A stretch of DNA of 64,000 nucleotides from Chitinophaga japonensis (GCF_007830125.1 NZ_VLLG01000005.1:496001-560000), one strand, 5' to 3'. Positions 50,209-60,570 are shown, numbered from the stretch's first letter. The notes: generated by a model from the letters alone, not told the origin. A program made the numbers and translations.

Positions 50209-52320
50209 CTACCTCTTTACCCCCTGCTCTTTCATAAATTCCAGCATGCGCTGGAAGTCCTCTTCTATGATGGGGAAAAATTTATTCATATCGGCGGATA
50301 TTTCCGCATACAGGGCCGTTATCCGGGGCCGGGTGGCGGGGGTCAGCTCATCGCGGAGCACGTCCTCCATTTCCTGCATCTTGTCGCTGACCCAGGTAAG
50401 GCCCACCATGGCAAAATTGGGCTTCAACTTGTGCACCTGTATCTTCAGGCTGTCCAGGTCGCCCTTTTGCACAAAATTCTCCAGTTTGCGCACCTCCCCC
50501 CGGATGGTTTTGATGAATATCTCGAAAAGGTCTGCGGCATAGGCAATATTGTTCTCGTACAAAGCGCGCAGGTACTTTGCATTCAGCTCCTGGTGGAACT
50601 CGAAACCATGCAGGTATTGTTCTTCTTCGTCCTCCATTAATAAATCGGTTTCATCCTCATTTTCGTTCAGGTATTTATTCAGGATCTGCAATAACTGATC
50701 CGGCGTATAAGGCTTGGTCAGGATATCCGTGATGCCAATATTCCGGGCCATGGTAGCGGTGCTTTCCATAGCTACCGCCGTGGTGGCCACGATGGGCGTG
50801 GCTACATTGGGCAGCTTTTCATCGCCCCTGATCCGTTTGGTCAGCTCAAACCCGTCCATACCGGGTACGCGGATGTCCATCAGGATCAGCTCATACAACC
50901 TCGAATCCAGGAAATAAAGGGCGTCCGGGGCATTAGTGGCCAACTGGCACTGGATATTGTACTGCTCCAGCAGGCTGATAATGTAGCGCAGGTTCATAGG
51001 ATTATCCTCTATCACCAGTACTTTTGCCCCCCCAAAATCGATATGCCGGCGTCTTTTGCCCATCCGTATGCCGGATTCGGCCGGCTTATTGGTGTCAATG
51101 AACGGAAGATTAAATGTAAAACAAGTTCTGAAGCCCGGTTGTTCTTCCACCAGGATATGCCCCCCCTGTCTTTCCACCAGTTGCTTCACAATGGCCAGTC
51201 CCAGGCCTGTCCCCCCGTAAATTTCGCGAATTTCCCTTTCCGCCTGCTTGTAATTCTGGAAAACCAGCTCCAGCTTGTCCTTCCGGATGCCGATACCGGT
51301 ATCGCATACCCGGAAGCGCACCCATATCCGGTTCTCCTGCCAGCTTTCCAGTTCTGCAGTCAGGGCAATCTCGCCTTCTTTTGTAAATTTATCCGCATTT
51401 CCCAACAAATTCATCAGTATCTGGTTCAGCAGGGTATCGTCCCCTACCAGCAGGTGCTGCAGCCGCTCGTCTACCGTGGCGGATATTTTTACCGGCCGCT
51501 GGCCCATTTTCAGCTCAAAAGTATGCTTTAAGGACTGGATCAGCTCGCCCAGGTTAAATTCCCGCTGGTTTACCTGCAATTCCCCGGCCTCTATGCGCGA
51601 CAGGTCCAGTATATCGGTGATCAGCCCCAGCAGGATGCCGGAGGAATGTTTCAGGGTTTTTACATATTCCTCCTGCCGGGCGTCCAGGCTGGTCTCTTCC
51701 AGCAGGTGCGACATGCCGATGATGGCATTGAGGGGCGTGCGTATCTCGTGGCTCATGTTGGCCAGGAAATCCTTCTGGGCGCGCTGGGCCTCCTCCGCCT
51801 CCTGCCGGGCCCGCTCCAGCTCCTGCTGCATCACCCGGTGCCGGGTAACGTCCACGATCTGCCATACGCTGCCTTTGAAAACGCCGTTCTCCAGCAGGGG
51901 CATGTAGCTTACCTCCCGGATACGCCCGTCCGTAAATGGAATGGCCCAGCCGAAAAAGGGTTTTTTACGGCGGCGCAGCTCCTTCATTTTGGCCTCGAAG
52001 GCCTCCGGCTCCTTTACATGCCGGCGGAAGAACCGGATCACGGCTGTAAAGGGCTGGTTAACCACGTGCGCCCCTTCCGGCCCCAGGTCAAATGCATTGA
52101 TAATAACAGGATTAGCCCATATAAAGCGGTGTTTGGGATCGGTGAGGAAGATACCCGCGTTGGTGTGCTGCAGCAATACTGACAAAGGCAGGGAAAATAC
52201 GGCCGCCACATCCGTAATTGGCATATCGGCGTCCATAGATGGCATATTCCGGTGTCCCATTCTAACTTTGGCCTTCATGGTATTATTTTGCTGGAATGGG
52301 GTATTTGGTAAGGACTTCAT
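50209..52320 (-). CDS. Hybrid histidine kinase (PAS-HisKA-HATPase-REC-Hpt)
   Basis: 703 aa from the ATG at 52320; 52278 is another option. No membrane helix, so cytosolic. PAS domain (about 45-165: AGIFLTDPKHRFIWANP), coiled coil, HisKA with NMSHEIRTPLNAIIGMSHL, HATPase with N, G1 and G2 boxes (NLLGNADKFT, GGTGLGLAIVKQL), receiver (VLVIEDNPMNLRY, phospho-Asp in LILMDIRVPGMDG), and a C-terminal Hpt with VHKLKPNFAMVGL. A complete phosphorelay in one chain; the output regulator is not adjacent. Confidence 0.93.
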   Translation of the reverse strand: MKSLPNTPFQQNNTMKAKVRMGHRNMPSMDADMPITDVAAVFSLPLSVLLQHTNAGIFLTDPKHRFIWANPVIINAFDLGPEGAHVVNQPFTAVIRFFRRHVKEPEAFEAKMKELRRRKKPFFGWAIPFTDGRIREVSYMPLLENGVFKGSVWQIVDVTRHRVMQQELERARQEAEEAQRAQKDFLANMSHEIRTPLNAIIGMSHLLEETSLDARQEEYVKTLKHSSGILLGLITDILDLSRIEAGELQVNQREFNLGELIQSLKHTFELKMGQRPVKISATVDERLQHLLVGDDTLLNQILMNLLGNADKFTKEGEIALTAELESWQENRIWVRFRVCDTGIGIRKDKLELVFQNYKQAEREIREIYGGTGLGLAIVKQLVERQGGHILVEEQPGFRTCFTFNLPFIDTNKPAESGIRMGKRRRHIDFGGAKVLVIEDNPMNLRYIISLLEQYNIQCQLATNAPDALYFLDSRLYELILMDIRVPGMDGFELTKRIRGDEKLPNVATPIVATTAVAMESTATMARNIGITDILTKPYTPDQLLQILNKYLNENEDETDLLMEDEEEQYLHGFEFHQELNAKYLRALYENNIAYAADLFEIFIKTIRGEVRKLENFVQKGDLDSLKIQVHKLKPNFAMVGLTWVSDKMQEMEDVLRDELTPATRPRITALYAEISADMNKFFPIIEEDFQRMLEFMKEQGVKR

Positions 52321-52410
52321 AGCGATAGATGCTGCGCGCCGTGTGATACCCTCCGGCAACATTGATAATCAACAAATTTAGTAAATTTTTACATTTACGA
52401 ATATTTTAGT

Positions 52411-52492
52411 TACCTTTGCATCCCTCTAAAAGTGGAGGACTGAAATTAATATGAAACGCGCCTTAGTTCTTTCTTAAAAGTAAATAACTTTG
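52411..52492 (+). promoter_or_regulatory. Probable promoters of the YceD-rpmF-plsX operon
   Basis: Two perfect Bacteroidota -7 boxes: TACCTTTG (52411-52418) and TAACTTTG (52485-52492). No clear TTTG -33 partner is visible for either. The second is nearest to the gene start at 52536. Confidence 0.45.
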
Positions 52493-52535
52493 CGCGAGTT
52501 TCATCTGGTCGCTGAAATTTTAAATTATTTTTCAG

Positions 52536-53072
52536 ATGAAGCAACTCCGAGAATTTGATATAGCCTTTGTAGGACTGAAGCCCGGAGTACATACCTTTCA
52601 GTACCAAATTACGGATAGTTTTTTTGAAAATTACGGTCCGCAGGATTTTAGTAACGCACAGGCAACGGTAAAACTGCAATTTGACAAGAAGAGCAGCTTT
52701 TTCCTGCTAAAATTCGAGATAGGCGGTACTGTTACCGTAACTTGCGACCGCTGCGGGGAGCCTTTTGAGCTGCAACTATGGGATGATTTTGACCAGGTAG
52801 TGAAACTGGTGGAAAACCCGGAAGAGCTGGAAGGCGATGAGGACCCGGATGTAACGTATATATCGAAGACAGAGTCCCATTTGAATGTGGCAGACTGGGT
52901 CTACGAGTTCATCAACCTCAGCATTCCCATGCAGCGCATCCACCCGGACGACGCAAACGGTAAGAGCGGTTGTAATCCGAAAGTGCTGGAAATGCTGGAA
53001 AAAATGAACCAGCAGGAAGGCGAAAAAAAGAACCCGATCTGGAAAGATCTGGACAAATTCAGAGATAACTAA
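52536..53072 (+). CDS. YceD/DUF177 family protein
   Basis: 178 aa. DUF177 with a CDRCGEPF zinc-type cysteine pair in the middle and the C-terminal part NGKSGCNPKVLEML. It lies 26 nt before rpmF, the conserved YceD-rpmF-plsX order found in most bacteria. Plant and bacterial YceD proteins are linked to 23S rRNA maturation. Confidence 0.92.
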   Translation: MKQLREFDIAFVGLKPGVHTFQYQITDSFFENYGPQDFSNAQATVKLQFDKKSSFFLLKFEIGGTVTVTCDRCGEPFELQLWDDFDQVVKLVENPEELEGDEDPDVTYISKTESHLNVADWVYEFINLSIPMQRIHPDDANGKSGCNPKVLEMLEKMNQQEGEKKNPIWKDLDKFRDN

Positions 53073-53098
53073 ACACGAACAATTAAAAATTAAATACA

Positions 53099-53293
53099 AT
53101 GCCAAATCCTAAACGCAGACATTCTCAGCAAAGATCAGCGAAGAGAAGAACGCATTACAAGGCGGTAGCGGATACGTTAAGCACCGACAGCGCAACCGGG
53201 GAAGTGCATCTGAGGCACCGTGCTCACTGGGTAGAGAACAAGCTGTACTACAAAGGCAAGGTAGTGCTGGAAAAACAGGGCAGCACGAAATAA
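53099..53293 (+). CDS. rpmF: 50S ribosomal protein L32
   Basis: 64 aa with the L32 start MPNPKRRHSQQRSAKRRTHY and the tail HRAHWVENKLYYKGKVV. It lacks the zinc-binding cysteines seen in some L32 forms. Positioned as usual between YceD and plsX. Confidence 0.96.
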   Translation: MPNPKRRHSQQRSAKRRTHYKAVADTLSTDSATGEVHLRHRAHWVENKLYYKGKVVLEKQGSTK

Positions 53294-53328
53294 TCCGACG
53301 ATTTTACTTTGATGTCAAAGCCAGCATA

Positions 53329-53431
53329 ATTACGAATTACCAATTGCGAACTACGTCTGGTGCAGGGGTGGAATGTATTTTATACGTTAAGCCTTTGCAT
53401 GCCGCCTAATTTGTAAATGGTAGTTCGTAAT
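53329..53431. repeat. Imperfect inverted repeat upstream of plsX
   Basis: ATTACGAATTACCA (53329-53342) is complementary, with one mismatch, to TGGTAGTTCGTAAT (53418-53431). The 177-nt gap between rpmF and plsX holds no gene. A regulatory hairpin or an intergenic repeat remnant. Confidence 0.5.
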
Positions 53432-53470
53432 TTTATATATCTACTACCCTATAAGACAAATTAAAGTTAC

Positions 53471-54415
53471 ATGCGAATCGGGCTTGATATGATGGGAGGC
53501 GATTTTGCCCCCCTGGAAGCAGTAAAAGGAGTAAAATTATTTTTGGCAAATGGCGCGGCAGATGTACACCTGGTGCTGATCGGAGATGAGCAGGCGGTGC
53601 AGCCCCTGCTGGCAGATGCCCGGATAGACCCGTCCAACTATACCTTGATCCATGCATCCCAGGTAATCGGTATGCATGAGCACCCAACCAAAGCACTGAA
53701 AGAAAAACAGCAATCCTCCATTGCCATCGGCTTTCATCTCTTACAGAGCGGTAAAATTGATGCTTTCATCAGCGCGGGCAACACCGGCGCCATGATGGTA
53801 GGCACCTTTTATTCCATAAAAGCCATCGAGGGCGTGCAAAGGCCCACGATCAGCACCCCCATCCCCCGGGAAGACGGCAGCTATGGCCTCCTGCTGGATG
53901 TGGGCATTAACGCGGACTGCAAGCCGGAAAACCTGGTGCAGTTTGCCGTGCTGGGCTCGTTGTACGCCAAGTATATCCTCCGCCGCGACAATCCCACCGT
54001 GGGATTGCTGAACATCGGGGAGGAAGAAGGCAAGGGCAACCTGCTGGCACAGGCCACCTATCCCCTGCTGAAGGAGCACCCGCTGCTGAACTTCGTGGGC
54101 AACGTGGAAGGCCGCGACATCTTCGATCCCCGCGCCGACGTGATCGTGTGCGAGGGCTTTACCGGCAACGTAGTGCTTAAAATGGCGGAGTCCTTCCATG
54201 ATATCGCGGTAAGACGCAACATTAAAGACGAATACCTGGAGCAGTTTGATTTTGAAAGCTACGGCGGCACCCCCGTGCTGGGCGTGTCCCACCCGGTGAT
54301 CATCGGCCACGGCATTTCAAAAGGCATTGCTTTCAAGAATATGATCGTACTGGCGCAGCAGATGATCGCCAGCAAGCTGCCGGATCATATCCGGGAAAGC
54401 TTTGTGAAGCAATAA
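53471..54415 (+). CDS. plsX: Phosphate acyltransferase PlsX
   Basis: 314 aa. Makes acyl-phosphate from acyl-ACP for phospholipid synthesis at the membrane. N-terminal MRIGLDMMGGDFAPLEAVKG, FISAGNTGAMMVGTFY, GNVEGRDIF, VCEGFTGNVVLKMAE and VSHPVIIGHGIS are the family signatures. Full length. Confidence 0.96.
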   Translation: MRIGLDMMGGDFAPLEAVKGVKLFLANGAADVHLVLIGDEQAVQPLLADARIDPSNYTLIHASQVIGMHEHPTKALKEKQQSSIAIGFHLLQSGKIDAFISAGNTGAMMVGTFYSIKAIEGVQRPTISTPIPREDGSYGLLLDVGINADCKPENLVQFAVLGSLYAKYILRRDNPTVGLLNIGEEEGKGNLLAQATYPLLKEHPLLNFVGNVEGRDIFDPRADVIVCEGFTGNVVLKMAESFHDIAVRRNIKDEYLEQFDFESYGGTPVLGVSHPVIIGHGISKGIAFKNMIVLAQQMIASKLPDHIRESFVKQ

Positions 54416-54426
54416 CGTTTTTCATA

Positions 54427-54460
54427 TGGCGGGCAGCCAGTGCTGCCCGCCACATCTTTT
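54427..54460. terminator. Hairpin terminator after plsX
   Basis: TGGCGGGCAGC/GCTGCCCGCCA stem (11 bp), loop CAGT, then CATCTTTT. Between plsX and a convergent gene end, so likely used from both sides. Confidence 0.75.
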
Positions 54461-55766
54461 ATGGCTTGTTGCCGGTTCTGGCTACTTTATAATTACCGCT
54501 CTCTTCATCTTTTTCCAGGGTATATCCATCCGCCAGCTCGAGCGTCCAGCCATCACCGGTTATTTTCTTACCATCAGCGCCTGTAGGATTGGTAACCAGT
54601 ATCCGGTCCCAGCCCGGAGCTACCAGCGCGCCGCCCTCCACCGTCAGGATACCCCAGGCATCCGTCACCCTGATATTCGGATATACCGATCCCTTATCTT
54701 CTAATGGCACAATGTTCCGGGGATCGAATGAAATGCTCACTTTCTCGAACTGTATTTCACAGTGCGGCTGCTCAATAAACCTGCGGCGGTAGCCGGCCAC
54801 CAGCTTTTTCCGCTTCTCCTCCCTGATGGCTTCCTCTTTCATGATCGTTTCCCCGTTATAGTTCCCTGCTATACTTTCCGTCACCGTTTCCAGGTCTGCC
54901 GGCACACGGATATTAAAAGCGTCCATAAAATATGCTGTCAGGTCGGTGCTTGTGGTAATTTCCTTATTCCAGTCCCTGTTCCTCTTATAAAGCAGGTAGC
55001 CATACACCGGGATGGTATAGTAGGCAAATGAACGGACAAATGTAGGGTTGCCGAAAAATTTGTCGATACCGTTTATAAAATGCGCTGCGGCCTGCTTTTT
55101 ATCCCTGCCACTAATAATCTCGCCGGTGAATTCCGCAATGCCCTCGTTCAGCTCCAGCAGATTTTCCGTCGTATCTGCGCCGCTATAAAGGAGGCGGCGG
55201 TACTTCCTGAACGCCAGCGCATTACGCAGGTGCTCCTGCTGCTCCTGGCTGGTGGGTGAGCCCACCGCTTTTTTCAGCGCCTCCAGTTCCAGCCGCAGGT
55301 AGATCCTGCCGCTCTCCTTGTCAAGATGATTATTTTCGGCGTTATGAAGCGTAAATCCCAGGGAAGGCTGTGCCTTATGAAATAATTCGTGGGCCAGCAG
55401 ATTGATCCTGACCTCCTTATCCCGGGGAAGCGGGAGCATGATCATGGCCCACTTTTTCCCGCTCCAGTTGATGGCGGTATTTGCGATGTTCTCCGTATCC
55501 GGTAAAATTCCCACGTAGATATCACCAGCGGGCTTTAAAACACCTCCTGTGTCCGGCTCATTTGCAAAAAGCTCCCGGGTCCGGGGCTCCACGAAAAGCA
55601 TGGCCCCATATAAGTTCCTGTTCCAGAGCGCCTGGTATTCTTCTGCTGCTAACCTGATCTCGTTAAAATAAAAGGGAATGCTATCCCGGAAAGATGATGC
55701 CTGTTTTTGCCCGGCTACCTGCAGTGTAATCCCCCAAAAAGCGATCACTGAAATTAATTGTTTCAT
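54459..55766 (-). CDS. Secreted putative zinc metallopeptidase, uncharacterised
   Basis: 435 aa from the ATG at 55766. Signal peptide (LISVIAFWGITLQVAG), then NLLAHELFHKAQ (HExxH) at about residue 142 and LNEGIAEFTG about 80 residues later, a possible third zinc ligand Glu in gluzincin style. The C-terminal ~90 residues look beta-rich. No family is recognised with certainty. Confidence 0.75.
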   Translation of the reverse strand: MKQLISVIAFWGITLQVAGQKQASSFRDSIPFYFNEIRLAAEEYQALWNRNLYGAMLFVEPRTRELFANEPDTGGVLKPAGDIYVGILPDTENIANTAINWSGKKWAMIMLPLPRDKEVRINLLAHELFHKAQPSLGFTLHNAENNHLDKESGRIYLRLELEALKKAVGSPTSQEQQEHLRNALAFRKYRRLLYSGADTTENLLELNEGIAEFTGEIISGRDKKQAAAHFINGIDKFFGNPTFVRSFAYYTIPVYGYLLYKRNRDWNKEITTSTDLTAYFMDAFNIRVPADLETVTESIAGNYNGETIMKEEAIREEKRKKLVAGYRRRFIEQPHCEIQFEKVSISFDPRNIVPLEDKGSVYPNIRVTDAWGILTVEGGALVAPGWDRILVTNPTGADGKKITGDGWTLELADGYTLEKDEESGNYKVARTGNKP

Positions 55767-55950
55767 GGTTGAATTGTTTACGTGTATACTTTCGCGTTTT
55801 ACATAAGCATTTTTTATCCCGGCGTGGGAAATACCGGGATGGCATATTGCCAACTTCTGCAGCAACGGCTATCAGTATAGGTCAGTATCTTTCGGGAGTA
55901 TATATGTAAGGTAATAAAAATATTTATTAGCTAAAAAACAATCAATGCAG

Positions 55951-58900
55951 CTACTGGCCGGCGGCCGGGTATAACGGCAGCTTCACATAAAAAGTGGTGC
56001 CGGCATTCAGCCGGGTCTCAAACCAGATCTCCCCGCGCGCCTGCTCCACAATGTTCTTGCACATGGCCAGTCCCAGGCCGGTGCCGGAGTTCTTGGTGGT
56101 AAAATTGGGCACAAAGATCCTGGACTGTATCTCGGGGGAAATGCCCTCGCCGTTGTCCTGCACGCTCACGATCACCCATTGCCGGTCTGCTGCGGCTTCC
56201 ATCCGCATCACGATATGGCCGGTCCTGTTCTCCGGGATAGCCTGGATAGCGTTTTGCAGCAGGTTGGTGAACAGGCGGTTCATCTGGGTTTTATCCGCAT
56301 AGATGCGGAACTGCTCCAAAGGCTCGTTATACACGATCTCGCAGCCCGGCTGCCCCTGGTACAGCGCGTGCAGGGAGTGCAGCACTTCATTCAGGGACAT
56401 CTCCTCGTTTACGGCCTCGCCTATACGGGAAAAGGCGGAAAAATCCGATGCGATATTGGACAGATGCTCTATCTGCTCCACCAGGGTATGCGCCACGTTG
56501 TTGGTCAACTGCTTTACATTGGGGCTGTCGTTGTCTATAGCCCGCTGCAGGTACTGGATGCTCAGCTTCATGGGCGTGAGCGGGTTCTTGATCTCGTGGG
56601 CCACCTGCCGGGCCATTTCACGCCAGGCCCCTTCCCTTTCGCTCTTGGCCAGCCGGGCGGCGCTCACTTCCAGCTTGCGCACCATTTTATTGTATTCCTT
56701 TACCAGCGCGCCGATCTCGTCGTCCTTGTCCCATTCTATCTCATCATTGCGCTGGCCCAGGCTTACATGGCGCAGCTTTTCCGTTACCAGCGAGAAGGAC
56801 CGGGTAATGGAGTTGGTAATGATCAGGGCCAGCATGCCGGCTATCAGGAAAATGAAAGCGTTGAAATTGATCAGCGCTACCAGGAAGTTGGAGATCTGCT
56901 GGTTCAGCTCCGTTTGCGTGGCGAAATAGGGAATATTGAGGTAGGCAGACACGCCCCCGGTGGTGTCGCGCAGGGGCGCGTAGCCGGAAAAATACTGCAT
57001 GCTGCCTATCTTTTCCTTCTGTATATACTGTATCCGGTTCAGCCGGAACATGTGGAAATAGGCTTCCGGGTCCATTTTGCGGGACAGCAGCCCTTTTTCC
57101 GTCATCAGCGGCTGGGTGCTCACCTGCAGGTTCCCGTCGCGGTCGTAGATATTGATATCCAGCGCCCGGTCCTCCGCAATATCGCTCATGGACGCCTGCA
57201 GGCCGGCCTGGAAAATGGGATCGTACAGGTCTTCCAGCGCATCGAAATTGCGCTGGGAGTAAAATTCCTTTTCCACGTCGTGGGCCACCTCGCTCATGGT
57301 CTTGCTGAGGCGCTCACGGTTCTCCGTTTCCGAGCGGTCTATAAAGAACAGGATCGTGGTCACCCCCAGTATGATGAAGGCAAACACCACCACGAAAATG
57401 ATGGTGCCGTGCACCTTCTTGCGGATGCTTACGTCCACCAGGGAGCGCAGGGGCCCTATGCGCATGCGCGCCTTGATCAGCAGGTCCAGCAGTTGGTAGA
57501 TCACAATGATGAGCAGGAACAGGCAGAACATCCAGGCAAAGAGGGTAATGAACTCTATGAAGTTGCGGCTGTCCTTTACCACCATCACTATTTTGTCGCG
57601 GGAGGCTTTATAGATCAGGATAGAGTGGCCGTTCATTTTCCGCACCGTTACATCCGCCGTTGGTATGTCGGCAGGATAAAGCCGGATGGGAAAGGCAAAA
57701 TCATTGTTATTATTGACCAGTACGCCCTTATTATAAATGGCGTAGGAATAGGCGGTGGAAGATTCCTTTTCCGGGTCATTGATCTCCCCGTCCACCAGCA
57801 GCTCCGGGTACAGCTTCTGCGGATTCACCACTGCCGGGGTCAGCTCGTATACCAGGGCGCCGATGACCAGGCTGTCCCTGTAGATCACCTTGTGGCCGAT
57901 ATAACTGTAGTCGTTGAAGCTGCGTTCCTTATAATAAAGGTCGCTTTCCGCCCCTACCCTGCCCGACCGCTTCAGCACCTGCATGTTCAGGGAATGGAAA
58001 CTGGTGGTATCCGCCGGGAATATGGGCACCCCGTTGTCGTCCAGAAAATAGAAAGTAACATTGAACCGGCTCAGGTAACCTTTGAAGTATTTCTGCACCA
58101 GGCCGTTCTCCACTTTTTCCCGGGGCAACTGGCTGCCGCTGCGGTGATCATTGAGGAAATAGAACACCTGCAGGTCATCTTCCAGGTTCCGGTTCACATC
58201 ATTGAGCAGCATTTCCAGGTAGGGGTCCCGCTGCTTGGAGAGGTCTGCAGCCAGCCGCTCCCGCAGGGTGAGCTCCTTTTTATTATTGTAATATACCAGT
58301 ACGGCAGAGGTGGTAATGGTGAGCAGCACCAGCCAGAAAACAAAAGGCGCCGTACCCAGCGTGTCCTTGAACCCGTAGGTGAACCGGTCCAGCAGCACCA
58401 CGTAGAGCAGCAGCCATACCACCATGGCTATGAAATAGGGCAGCTCCGGGTTGTGCAGGCGGAACAGCAGCCACACCACGCCTACCGCCGCCAGGAATAT
58501 GTATTTGGTACGATGGTGAAATTGCGTGAGCTCGTTCAGCAGGGAATTGATGATCTGCGAAAAGAACAGGAAGCTGAAGGCGATAAAGCCCAGTATGATA
58601 AAGCCGATAACACTGTATTCATTGAGGCTGAAGGGATTGGTCACGTCAAAGGATATCCGGGAGTCTATCACCAGGCTCTGTATCAGCTCGGAGAGGAACT
58701 GCCCTACAATGTACATCACCAGGCTGGACAGGGCGATGACCAGCCATAGCTGCCATTTCCGGGTAGGCGCCGGGGCGTTGATGGCCTTTACATGCTCCCG
58801 GAAGAACAGCAGCAGCCAGAAGGTGAGCAGCACATTCAGCAGCAGGTCGCCCAGGGAAGGGAAAATATCGTTCCGGGCATAAATATAAGGCGTAAAGATA

Positions 58901-59742
58901 TTGAGCGCCCGCAGGTTGAACGGAAAGGGATACACGTAGCTCAGCACCCGGAGCGACAGCACCATGAACAGCAGGAAAAGGAAACCCACCAGCGGACTTT
59001 TATGCCGCGCCAGCAGGGTGGCAAAAAGGTTGATGAATATCAGCACGCAGATACAGCCCAGCACCCGCAGGATCACGCTGAGCAGGTTGGGCGGGCGGGC
59101 ATTGAGCGCCGGGTCATAGTGCAGGTAGAACAGGATGATATCCTTGTGGTTGAGCACCGGTATGCCCGGCGGGCGCAGGTGAATGGCGTATTCCCGGCCC
59201 AGGACGGGCTTATCGTAAAAGTGGTCTACCAGGTAATCATTGCTGATGCTGTATTCCAGCATCACGGGTATCAGCCCTACCAGGTAGCGCTGGTGGCCGG
59301 CCGGCGAGGGCAGGGGGCGGCAGATCACTTCGTAGTACCCGTTGTTCAGCTTTGCAAAGCCGGAACCTTCCCGCAGGGGCATATTGTCTTCCGGCTGCAC
59401 CAGGTTGTTGCTCCAGAATACCAGCCAGCGGCCGGCAGCGCTGCTGTCATAGGCAAATACATAGTAATCCTTCTTTTGCAGCTTGTGCAGCTCTTCTTCG
59501 CTGTAGGTGCGCCGGAACAGGTGGTTCATCAGCAGCGTATCCTCCGCCACGGCGTTGAACGACAGCTCCCGCCGGTGCAGGCTTTTCTCCAGGCTGCGCT
59601 TAACTCCCTGCGGCGAGGAGTAGTAGGACCAGTAGTTACTGAATAAAAAAGCGAAGGTGAATAACCAGGCGGCAATGATCAGCAGGTACCCGTGCCGCAG
59701 GAAGAAGATCCGTATTTCCTTAATATCCAGCATCCGGTTCAT
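55951..59742 (-). CDS. Large membrane histidine kinase (NtrY-like)
   Basis: 1263 aa from the ATG at 59742, which overlaps the mazG stop by 4 nt (ATGA). Many N-terminal membrane helices (about eight, to ~500), a periplasmic sensor part, further helices around 770-800 and 960-990, a HAMP-like linker (RSFSLVTEKLRHVSLGQRND), HisKA with VAHEIKNPLTPMKLSIQYL, and HATPase with LLQNAIQAI, DNGEGI and GTGLGLAMCKNI. No receiver domain. Operon with mazG. Confidence 0.9.
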   Translation of the reverse strand: MNRMLDIKEIRIFFLRHGYLLIIAAWLFTFAFLFSNYWSYYSSPQGVKRSLEKSLHRRELSFNAVAEDTLLMNHLFRRTYSEEELHKLQKKDYYVFAYDSSAAGRWLVFWSNNLVQPEDNMPLREGSGFAKLNNGYYEVICRPLPSPAGHQRYLVGLIPVMLEYSISNDYLVDHFYDKPVLGREYAIHLRPPGIPVLNHKDIILFYLHYDPALNARPPNLLSVILRVLGCICVLIFINLFATLLARHKSPLVGFLFLLFMVLSLRVLSYVYPFPFNLRALNIFTPYIYARNDIFPSLGDLLLNVLLTFWLLLFFREHVKAINAPAPTRKWQLWLVIALSSLVMYIVGQFLSELIQSLVIDSRISFDVTNPFSLNEYSVIGFIILGFIAFSFLFFSQIINSLLNELTQFHHRTKYIFLAAVGVVWLLFRLHNPELPYFIAMVVWLLLYVVLLDRFTYGFKDTLGTAPFVFWLVLLTITTSAVLVYYNNKKELTLRERLAADLSKQRDPYLEMLLNDVNRNLEDDLQVFYFLNDHRSGSQLPREKVENGLVQKYFKGYLSRFNVTFYFLDDNGVPIFPADTTSFHSLNMQVLKRSGRVGAESDLYYKERSFNDYSYIGHKVIYRDSLVIGALVYELTPAVVNPQKLYPELLVDGEINDPEKESSTAYSYAIYNKGVLVNNNNDFAFPIRLYPADIPTADVTVRKMNGHSILIYKASRDKIVMVVKDSRNFIEFITLFAWMFCLFLLIIVIYQLLDLLIKARMRIGPLRSLVDVSIRKKVHGTIIFVVVFAFIILGVTTILFFIDRSETENRERLSKTMSEVAHDVEKEFYSQRNFDALEDLYDPIFQAGLQASMSDIAEDRALDINIYDRDGNLQVSTQPLMTEKGLLSRKMDPEAYFHMFRLNRIQYIQKEKIGSMQYFSGYAPLRDTTGGVSAYLNIPYFATQTELNQQISNFLVALINFNAFIFLIAGMLALIITNSITRSFSLVTEKLRHVSLGQRNDEIEWDKDDEIGALVKEYNKMVRKLEVSAARLAKSEREGAWREMARQVAHEIKNPLTPMKLSIQYLQRAIDNDSPNVKQLTNNVAHTLVEQIEHLSNIASDFSAFSRIGEAVNEEMSLNEVLHSLHALYQGQPGCEIVYNEPLEQFRIYADKTQMNRLFTNLLQNAIQAIPENRTGHIVMRMEAAADRQWVIVSVQDNGEGISPEIQSRIFVPNFTTKNSGTGLGLAMCKNIVEQARGEIWFETRLNAGTTFYVKLPLYPAAGQ

Positions 59743-60509
59743 TCTTTTTCTTTCACCTGCTCCCACATTCCATCCATCTCTGCCAGGGTCATTTCAGAGA
59801 GCTGGCGGCCCTGCTCCCGGGCCATGGCCTCCATCTGCTGGAAACGGCGGGTGAATTTCTTGTTGGTGCGCTCCAGCGCATTCTCGGCGTCCACTTTCAG
59901 GAAACGGGAGTAGTTGACCAGGGAGAACAGCAGGTCCCCGAACTCCGCCTCTATATCATCGGGGCGGCCGGCTTCCACTACTTCCTCCAGTTCCTGCAGC
60001 TCTTCCTGCACCTTATGGTATACCTGTTGGGTATTGTCCCATTCAAAGCCTACCTGTTTGGCCTTTTCCTGCAGGCGCATGGCCTTTACCAGGGCGGGCA
60101 GGGATACGGGCACGCCGCTGAGCACGGAGGTTTTGCCTTCTTTCAGCTTCAGCTTTTCCCAGTTCTGCTTTACCTGCTCCTCGTTCTCCACCTGCACATC
60201 TCCATAGATATGCGGGTGGCGGTGGATGAGCTTGTTGCAGATGCCGCTGATCACATCCTGTATGGTGAACTGCTGCTGTTCAGCGCCTATCTTTGCATAG
60301 AAAACGATATGCAGCAGGAGGTCGCCCAGCTCTTCTTTAATGGCCTTCCAGTCGTTGTCCGTAATGGCATCCGCCAGCTCGTACATTTCCTCGATGGTGA
60401 GCTGCCGCAATGACTGCAGGGTCTGTTTCCGGTCCCAGGGGCATTTTTCCCGCAGGTCGTCCATGATCTGCAGCAAGCGGTCGAAGGAGGCGTTCGTTTG
60501 CGTTTCCAT
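59739..60509 (-). CDS. mazG: Nucleoside triphosphate pyrophosphohydrolase MazG
   Basis: 256 aa; hydrolyses NTPs or dNTPs to NMP and pyrophosphate. Two MazG repeats: the first with CPWDRKQTLQSLRQLTIEEMYE and EELGDLLLHIVF, the second with KVQEELQELEEVVEAG and EFGDLLFSLVNYSR. The acidic metal sites (ExxE, ExxD) are present in both. Confidence 0.95.
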   Translation of the reverse strand: METQTNASFDRLLQIMDDLREKCPWDRKQTLQSLRQLTIEEMYELADAITDNDWKAIKEELGDLLLHIVFYAKIGAEQQQFTIQDVISGICNKLIHRHPHIYGDVQVENEEQVKQNWEKLKLKEGKTSVLSGVPVSLPALVKAMRLQEKAKQVGFEWDNTQQVYHKVQEELQELEEVVEAGRPDDIEAEFGDLLFSLVNYSRFLKVDAENALERTNKKFTRRFQQMEAMAREQGRQLSEMTLAEMDGMWEQVKEKE

Positions 60510-60532
60510 GGGCTAAAAATAGGAAATAAAGT

Positions 60533-60570
60533 GAATGTGCAAATGTGCGGATATGCAGATGTGCAGATGG
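60533..60570. repeat. Degenerate GATGTGCA short tandem repeats
   Basis: About four imperfect 8-nt units of the type AAATGTGC/AGATGTGC, upstream of tex. A related GCTGATGTG-like array appears at about 46950-46980. Confidence 0.5.

Noticed and set aside
56179..58749. 856-codon open frame on the plus strand
   Set aside because: It lies wholly antisense to the large histidine kinase, has low-complexity His/Gln/Val-rich composition, and no recognisable domain. It results from the high GC of the real gene.
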